Source: Stramenopiles sp. TOSAG23-3 (Eukaryota > Sar). Taken from it: DNA of 20,894 nt. The notes under the pieces were generated by a model, which made no database searches, was not told the origin of the DNA, and saw only the letters and a program-made list of their open reading frames with translations. Of this stretch, positions 15,508-20,894 are shown in pieces; position 1 is the first letter of the stretch, and every line of letters starts with the position of its first letter. Where the stretch lies: NCBI GenBank assembly GCA_900128585.1, contig LT642366.1, positions 1 to 20,894 of the forward strand. The letters are read 5' to 3'. Made by a program: the position numbers and the translations under genes.

Positions 15508-18492
15508 ATGAGTTTCTTGGACCATTTGTTTACTAAGATTGTTGCGGGGGAGATTCCTTCGTACAAGATTTACGAGGACGAACTAACGTACGCTTTTCTC
15601 GACATCAACCCCCTCTCGGAAGGTCACTCTTTGGTTATTCCAAAGAAGAAGTACGTAAAGATGGACGATGTGCCGGCCAAGACAGCCGCGGCGCTCGGAA
15701 AAACGGTGAACTTGATTGCCGCTGCTATCAAGAAAGCCACGGGGTGCGCGGACTACAACATTCTGCAAAACAACGGGAAGGCCGCCCACCAGGAAGTCCC
15801 TCACGTCCACTTTCATATTATTCCAAAAAAGGGAAGCATGGGCCTCGGGGTCAAGTGGGACGCGCAGAAATTGTCGGAGGCCGAAGGCAAGGCCGTGCAG
15901 GGGAAGATCGTCTCGGCAATTGCCGAAGCGTCCGAGGACGAGCACCGCTTGTCGCAGAAGGTCGTTCCGCGAAACTACCAGCTGACGCTGAGCCCGGACT
16001 TGGGCACGTTCTCGTTTACGGGCAAGGTCGTGATTGAAGTCGACGTGCTGGAGCCCACTAGCTCGGTCACGATGCACGCGGCAGACATTGATAATGTCTC
16101 CGCGCGCGCGTGGAAGTGCGGCACGGACAGCTCGAACGGACAAGCGATGACGGGGGTCAGCTTCAACGAGAAAAAGCAGCAGATGACGCTGGAGTTTGCA
16201 GAGGCTTTCCCAGCCGGCGCCCACTCCCTTGAGATCACGTTCACCGGGACACTGAACGACAAGATGCATGGGTTCTACCGGTCCACGTACAAGGACCCGA
16301 ACGGAGAAGAGAAGGTCATGGCGACCACGCAGTTCGAAGCCACGGACGCGCGCCGGGCATTCCCGTGCTGGGACGAGCCCGCCTTCAAGGCCACATTCGA
16401 CATGACGTTGATCATCTCCGACCCGAAGCTGACGGCACTCTCCAACATGCCGGTTCGCTCGACCGAGACCTTGGACAACGGAAGCGTGTCGTACACGTAC
16501 TGGAGAACCCCTGTGATGAGCACGTACCTTCTTGCCTTCATCGTGGGGGAGCTCGAGAGCATATCGGGAAAAACGGAGAGCGGCACGGAGGTGAGCATTT
16601 ACACCACGCCCGGGAAGCTGAACCAGGCAGAGTTCGCCTTGGACACCGGCATCAAAGTCCTGAACTTCTTCGAGGAATACATGGGGATCCGGTACCCTCT
16701 CCCGAAGCAGGACATGGTGGGCATCCCGGACTTCGCCGCCGGGGCCATGGAGAACTGGGGCCTGATCACGTACCGCGAGACTGCCCTTTTCGCCACGGCC
16801 GAATCTTCGGCGTCTGGCAAGCAGCGGGTCGCCTACGTGATTGCGCACGAGCTGGCCCACCAGTGGTTTGGGAACCTTGTGACGATGGAGTGGTGGTCGG
16901 ATCTGTGGCTGAACGAGGGGTTTGCGACGTGGGCCGGGTGGGTCGCCATCGACAACATTTTTCCGGAGTGGGACGTTTGGACGAACTTTACGAACGACGA
17001 CGTCGGGTACGCCATGAAGGTGGACGCTCTGGCCAGTAGCCACCCCATCCAAGTAGCGATCGGCGACCCCTCGGAAATCGACCAAGTCTTCGATGCCCTT
17101 AGCTACAGCAAGGGCGCGTCGATGATACGAATGGTCGAGGCCCACGTCGGCGCGGACGTGTTCCGGCTGTCCCTTCGCAATTACCTGGAGCGCCACCAGT
17201 ACAAGAACACGTTGACCGCGGACTTGTGGGCAGCCATTTCGGAGTGCGCCGGGTACAACGTGGCCGAGATCATGGACTCGTGGTGCCTGCACATGGGGTT
17301 CCCGGTCATAAATGTGGAGTCCCGCAAGGGGAACGTCCTGTCCTTGAGCCAGTCCCGCTTCCTGTCGGGTGGCCAGAAAGACGCGGGGGACCACAAGTGG
17401 GCCGTTCCCCTGCACGGCCTGAACTCGACCGGGCAGGTGACCAGCACCATGCTAAACGGGGAAACGTGCGAGTTTGCGGCCGAGGGGGGGTGGCTGAAGC
17501 TGAACGCCGGCCAGACCAGCTTCGTCCGAGTAAACTACGACGAAGAGGGCTGGAAAGCATTGCAGGATCCGATATCGTCCCGCGCCCTGCCCCCCGTGGA
17601 CCGGCTCGGGATCGTCATGGACGCGTTCGCGCTCGCCAAGGCCGGGATGATGGCGACCCCGACCGCGCTGGACCTTTGCCGCGCGTACAAGGACGAGGAC
17701 TGCTACCCTGTGTGGAACGCCGTCAACAGCGGCCTGGCGGAGGTCTCCGACATTTGCTCGGGGTGCGACTTTTTCAAAAAGTACGAGTCCTTCTGCGGGG
17801 AGGTGTTCGGGAACCTGCACGCCAGGCTCGGCTGGACGGCGAAGGACGGCGAAGGCGACCTGACAAAGAAGCTGCGGGCGCTGTGCCTGGGCGCGGCTGC
17901 AAAGTACGGGAACGACGCCGTCGTGAAGGAGGCGCTGTCCCGGTTCAAATCGTACTGCGACGGGGGCGATCTGGACGCGGACCTGCGCTCCGTCGTCTTC
18001 AAGTGCGCGGTGAAGTTTGGTGGCCCCGCAGAGTTTGACAAAATGCTGGAGCTCTACGAATCGCTCCCGACGCCGGAGCAGCAGATGACGGCCCTGACAG
18101 CGGCAAGCCTTACCCGCGACCCCGCGTGCGTCGCAAAGTACTTGGAATTTGCGTTCAGCGGAAAGGTGAAGAAGAACAACGTCCTGTACGTTTTTGCCGG
18201 GCTCGCTGGGAACGCGGCAGCCCGGGACGCCGCGTGGGAGTTCGTCAAGGCAAACTGGAAGGGCAAGATCACGCCCATGTTTGAAGGGTCCCACGGGCTA
18301 TACGCTTACATGGTCGCGCTTCCCATCCGTGGCTTCGTTACCTTTGAAAAGGCGCAGGAGGCGGAAGACTTTTTTACGGAAAACCCTGTGCCGGCGGCGT
18401 CCATGCGGCTGAGCCAGACCCTGGAAAGCATTCGGACGCGGGCCAGCTGGCTCCAGCGCGAAGAGAAAGCGCTCGCGGCGTTCTTTGCGTGA
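15508..18492 (+). CDS. HIT-family nucleotide-binding domain fused to an M1 zinc aminopeptidase
   Basis: This 994-residue single exon starts at ATG with ACA before it; its first residues MSFLDHLFTKIVAGEIPSYK are the normal start of a HINT/HIT protein. Residues 1-140 are a complete HIT domain (nucleoside phosphoramidate or dinucleotide hydrolase) with the triad H99-V-H101-F-H103 and N88/N89-type QNNG. After about ten linker residues the M1 peptidase begins (VVPRNYQLTLSPD, 152-164). It has exopeptidase motif GAMEN (412-416), zinc site HELAH (H447, H451) with E470 in NEGFATW, proton donor E448 and transition-state tyrosine Y533 in SYSKG. A helical C-terminal domain (about 650-985) follows. M1 length and lack of a signal peptide fit the cytosolic puromycin-sensitive type, which trims peptides from the proteasome. 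Codons are GC-richer than in most neighbours, as in the convergent proteasome gene, suggesting high expression. Both active sites look intact. Confidence 0.95.
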   Translation: MSFLDHLFTKIVAGEIPSYKIYEDELTYAFLDINPLSEGHSLVIPKKKYVKMDDVPAKTAAALGKTVNLIAAAIKKATGCADYNILQNNGKAAHQEVPHVHFHIIPKKGSMGLGVKWDAQKLSEAEGKAVQGKIVSAIAEASEDEHRLSQKVVPRNYQLTLSPDLGTFSFTGKVVIEVDVLEPTSSVTMHAADIDNVSARAWKCGTDSSNGQAMTGVSFNEKKQQMTLEFAEAFPAGAHSLEITFTGTLNDKMHGFYRSTYKDPNGEEKVMATTQFEATDARRAFPCWDEPAFKATFDMTLIISDPKLTALSNMPVRSTETLDNGSVSYTYWRTPVMSTYLLAFIVGELESISGKTESGTEVSIYTTPGKLNQAEFALDTGIKVLNFFEEYMGIRYPLPKQDMVGIPDFAAGAMENWGLITYRETALFATAESSASGKQRVAYVIAHELAHQWFGNLVTMEWWSDLWLNEGFATWAGWVAIDNIFPEWDVWTNFTNDDVGYAMKVDALASSHPIQVAIGDPSEIDQVFDALSYSKGASMIRMVEAHVGADVFRLSLRNYLERHQYKNTLTADLWAAISECAGYNVAEIMDSWCLHMGFPVINVESRKGNVLSLSQSRFLSGGQKDAGDHKWAVPLHGLNSTGQVTSTMLNGETCEFAAEGGWLKLNAGQTSFVRVNYDEEGWKALQDPISSRALPPVDRLGIVMDAFALAKAGMMATPTALDLCRAYKDEDCYPVWNAVNSGLAEVSDICSGCDFFKKYESFCGEVFGNLHARLGWTAKDGEGDLTKKLRALCLGAAAKYGNDAVVKEALSRFKSYCDGGDLDADLRSVVFKCAVKFGGPAEFDKMLELYESLPTPEQQMTALTAASLTRDPACVAKYLEFAFSGKVKKNNVLYVFAGLAGNAAARDAAWEFVKANWKGKITPMFEGSHGLYAYMVALPIRGFVTFEKAQEAEDFFTENPVPAASMRLSQTLESIRTRASWLQREEKALAAFFA

Positions 18493-18834
18493 ATCAGAGT
18501 GCGCGGGAGATGAATAATTTCTTACCGGTCAGTGCGGTACGTCATTCTTAAGAATTCTTAAAGAATCCTATATGAGATTACGTTAAACATATCTATATAT
18601 AATTTGTTTTCAATAAATTGTGTCGAACACGACTTCTTTAAACAATATGCGCGTATGCACCCGAGAGTGTACGAAGTATTTTACGAATTGTTGTTGAATA
18701 CACATAGCCATTTAAATATTGTCTTATTGTTGAAACAATTATCATATCATACCTTACGCTTTACTTTCTTTATAAAGTTTTACACACTTTCGTCCGCTAA
18801 AAAACTGTTGTAAAGGGGGAAAGTTGCCTCCCGT
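18493..18834. other. Convergent spacer between the HIT-aminopeptidase and proteasome alpha-7
   Basis: This is 342 bp of AT-rich 3' flank. It contains overlapping palindromes at 18544-18561 (ATTCTTAAGAAT and TTAAGAATTCTTAA). A 69-codon open frame at 18604-18813 has no protein-like features and lies wholly in this 3' flank, so I do not call it. Confidence 0.5.
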
Positions 18835-19656
18835 TTACTCTTCGTCCTCGTCGTCGTCCGAATCGTCCTCGTCGTCATCGTCGTCCGAGTCGTCCTCGTC
18901 GCTCTCTTCGTCCTCGGCGGCTATCTCGTCCATGGCAGCTTTGCGGGCAGCAAGGGCATCTTCTGGCTTTACCATCGCCCACTTCATGCCGGTCTCTTCG
19001 CACACCCAGCTCATCTCCAAAAGGTAAGGCTTGTCTTTGACGTCGTCGTGGACAATCTCAATGATCTTAGCGAGGTCTTTGAGCGCCTCCCTGCAGGTCT
19101 TGTCGGAAAATTTCATGCGCTCGATCTCCGTCTTGGCCGCACGGGCGCCCTTTCCCACGGAGTGGCCAAAGTAGCGAAGGGCGTTGCCGGCAGAGTCTAC
19201 GCCATAGAGTTCGGCCTCTTTGTTGGTCGCGTCGTACCCGGCGAAAATGAAGCTTGCGCCGAAGGGCCTGAACTGGTAATAACATGTATACGCGTGGATG
19301 AACTGCCCCATTTGGTCCGCCAGCTGCTGCGGGATGATGGGAAGCGCGTAGGCGCCTTTGAACTGCTTCGCGACGGAGCGCGCGCGCAAGGCCAGCTGCC
19401 GCCCGTCCGGCAAAATCCCCGACGTGACCATTCCGCAGTGAAGGTCCAAACCAAAATGGGCCCGGTTGCTCGAATCTACCAACATTTTCGAAAACAGCAA
19501 CTTCTCGTTGGCCAAGACTACCCCGTCCTTGCACTTAACCCCGATTGATGTGCCGCCTGAATCGATCGCCTTTTGGGCGTATTCCACTTGAAAAATTCTA
19601 CCGTCGGGACTATAGATCGTGGGCGCATAATCGTATCCAGCTCCAGTCGAAGACAT
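18835..19656 (-). CDS. PSMA3: 20S proteasome subunit alpha-7 (PSMA3 / Pre10 / PAG1) with extended acidic tail
   Basis: This 273-residue subunit of the 20S core forms part of the outer alpha ring, which gates substrate entry in cytosol and nucleus. The N-terminal alpha signature GYDYAPTIYSPDGRIFQVEYAQKA (7-30) includes the gate motif and YSPDGR. Family landmarks that point to alpha-7 rather than other alphas are MSSTGAGYD, KCKDGVVLA, HAYTCYYQFRPFG (121-133), KTEIERMKFSDKTCREALKDLAKII and IVHDDVKDKPYLLEMSW. There is no catalytic N-terminal threonine, as expected for an alpha subunit. The tail (248-273) is only Asp, Glu and three Ser (S252, S257, S266) in casein-kinase-2-type contexts; human PSMA3 has a shorter acidic phosphorylated tail. 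The total is about 20 residues longer than usual. Codons are GC-rich, suggesting strong expression. Converges with the HIT-aminopeptidase. Confidence 0.96.
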   Translation of the reverse strand: MSSTGAGYDYAPTIYSPDGRIFQVEYAQKAIDSGGTSIGVKCKDGVVLANEKLLFSKMLVDSSNRAHFGLDLHCGMVTSGILPDGRQLALRARSVAKQFKGAYALPIIPQQLADQMGQFIHAYTCYYQFRPFGASFIFAGYDATNKEAELYGVDSAGNALRYFGHSVGKGARAAKTEIERMKFSDKTCREALKDLAKIIEIVHDDVKDKPYLLEMSWVCEETGMKWAMVKPEDALAARKAAMDEIAAEDEESDEDDSDDDDDEDDSDDDEDEE

Positions 19657-19984
19657 GTCGGTGGTGGTGCTTCAAAGTTTATGTAGTATACGTGAACCGT
19701 TGGGTTGGAAAGAAAACAGTTTGTCTGTACGTACGTTATGACAAACAACAGGATTTTTCTTCTTTGGTTTTTTCGATCTTCGTTTCAAACACATTAGTTT
19801 TCTTTCGTAGATGTTTGTATAGTTTAGTTCGTTTTTGGTTCTAAATTCAAATCAATTTTATTTTTTCTTAAATAATAATGTAATAATATAATAATAGACT
19901 AGTATATAATTCTTTTATTATTATTTTTATATTTTTTATATTTTATTATTTATTAATTTTAACTCTACCGATATCACTACAACA

Positions 19985-20005
19985 CCTCCTCCTCCTCCTC
20001 CTCCT
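19985..20005. repeat. (CCT)7 microsatellite
   Basis: Seven CCT copies lie about 330 bp upstream of the proteasome alpha-7 start. They read as AGG on its sense strand and fit the sense-strand purine pattern seen upstream of the other genes. Confidence 0.9.
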
Positions 20006-20806
20006 ACTCAAATATAATAGTTATTTATTAAATACACCACATACTACTACAACAATAACAACCTTCTTTCATCAAGAAGAATAAAATGGGAAAGAAGAAA
20101 GAAAAAAAGAAGAAGAAAGAGAATGGTGTGTCCATCTTAAAAAATAAAATATCTTAATAGTGTTATGATATAGGGTTGAGAACATTTTTAAGAAGGAATT
20201 TTGAATAAATAATTTATATAGGTAATTATATTCTTTACACTATATATACATTGTATTTAGTATAATATTTTTATAAATTCTTCCTTCCTTCCAAATTCAA
20301 TTCAAAGGTTCAAAGGCCTTTTCGTTAGTAGTGAGATGTCCGTCTATTTATATGTAATAAATAATTATAATAATAGATAAGGAAATTCATACTGTAGCTA
20401 TAATACAATGACTAAGAAGTGTCATTTCATTCTGTCCGATTCATATAAAATATACAGTTATAATAGTCTAGTTATATTGTACAAAGTAATCGATCAAAAT
20501 AATAATAACTATAATAACTATAGCTCTGTACCCTTAAAAACATTAATATCTCTTTTTTCTTTTTAGAGCTTTTTTTGAAAGATTTGAATTTGAAGAAGAA
20601 AGAAATTAAATTAAAAAAAAAAGGAATTTACACTACACTACACTATGGATAAAGAATTCTATACTATAACATGTATTTAATTAGAAACTGAGTCAAAGAA
20701 GAAATAAAAATGAAAAATATAAATAGAGGGGCACAGTATGAATAGAACAAACACTACATAATATATTTATTTAAGTATGGATAAGCAAGAAAGCAAAGAA
20801 AAATAA

Positions 20807-20821
20807 GGAAGGAAGGAAGGA

Positions 20822-20893
<72 letters not shown>

Positions 20894-20894
20894 A
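20807..20894. repeat. (GGAA)4 followed by a long (GAAA)n array, cut by the window edge
   Basis: Four GGAA copies (20807-20822) lead into about 18 perfect GAAA copies that run to the last base. The true length is unknown. Confidence 0.95.

Larger units (their letters stand above)
19657..20894. promoter_or_regulatory. Upstream region of proteasome alpha-7 and gene-free right end
   Basis: This is at least 1,238 bp of AT-rich DNA with no gene I can support. Features seen are seven CCT copies (19985-20005; GGA-type purine on the alpha-7 sense strand), a purine-rich plus-strand stretch at about 20085-20125, several TATATA-like runs, and a GGAA/GAAA array at the edge. By the pattern of this window, the plus-strand purine tracts predict a rightward gene just beyond the edge. 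Confidence 0.45.

Noticed and set aside
15583-17415. 610-codon open frame on the minus strand
   Set aside because: It lies entirely inside the HIT-aminopeptidase. It arises because GC-rich third positions remove stop codons on the other strand. Its product is low-complexity in Arg, Gly, Val and His with no motif.
17226-18294. Other long frames within the aminopeptidase gene (plus 17226-18038, minus 17452-18294)
   Set aside because: These are shadows of the same gene, with the same compositional cause and no recognisable domain.
18604-18813. 69-codon plus-strand frame
   Set aside because: It lies in an AT-rich 3' flank and has no motif or membrane pattern.
1-20894. tRNA, rRNA or spliceosomal introns
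   Set aside because: I looked for tRNA-like TTCGA boxes and for broken conserved domains with GT-AG joins and saw none. Every gene reads through in one frame.

Overview
The window looks like nuclear DNA from a compact, intron-poor unicellular eukaryote, probably a flagellated microalga or other protist. Three things point to a eukaryotic nucleus: a condensin kleisin (CAP-H), a proteasome alpha-7 subunit, and starts with A or G at -3 (often ACA or AAC just before ATG). All nine genes read as single uninterrupted exons in the standard code, including one of 3 kb. An RIIa docking domain on the guanylate kinase hints at a cilium. I cannot name the lineage.

Layout, left to right: (1) minus, 1-2638, N-terminal part of a large membrane protein with signal peptide, EGF-like module, extracellular C2 domain and about seven membrane spans, running off the left edge; (2) plus, 3824-4642, RIIa-guanylate kinase; (3) minus, 5114-8239, GT4-type glycosyltransferase fused to a 2-oxoglutarate/Fe(II) oxygenase; (4) plus, 9191-11341, condensin subunit H; (5) minus, 11807-12226, small B-box zinc protein; (6) plus, 12936-14237, membrane-anchored sulfotransferase; (7) minus, 14481-14708, 75-residue two-span membrane protein; (8) plus, 15508-18492, HIT domain fused to an M1 aminopeptidase; (9) minus, 18835-19656, proteasome alpha-7 with a long acidic tail. 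From 19657 to the right edge there is no gene, only AT-rich, microsatellite-rich DNA.

The genes alternate strand perfectly. Convergent spacers are short (243-471 bp) and each holds an inverted repeat or palindrome. Divergent spacers are long (709-1185 bp) and AT-rich. In them, purine-rich tracts (GAA, GGA, GAAGAACAAC) lie mostly 200-450 bp upstream of the starts, on the sense strand of the nearer gene, so the purine strand switches within the spacer. This is a recurrent promoter-like architecture rather than random microsatellites.

Functional links are loose. The glycosyltransferase-oxygenase, the sulfotransferase and the EGF/C2 membrane protein all suit the secretory pathway or cell surface. 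The proteasome subunit and the HIT-aminopeptidase are convergent neighbours, and both suit cytosolic protein turnover; they also share a GC-richer codon choice than the other genes. The most unusual items are three domain fusions (RIIa-guanylate kinase, GT4-2OG oxygenase, HIT-M1 peptidase), the strand-polarised purine tracts, and a 157-bp foldback element at 4835-4991.
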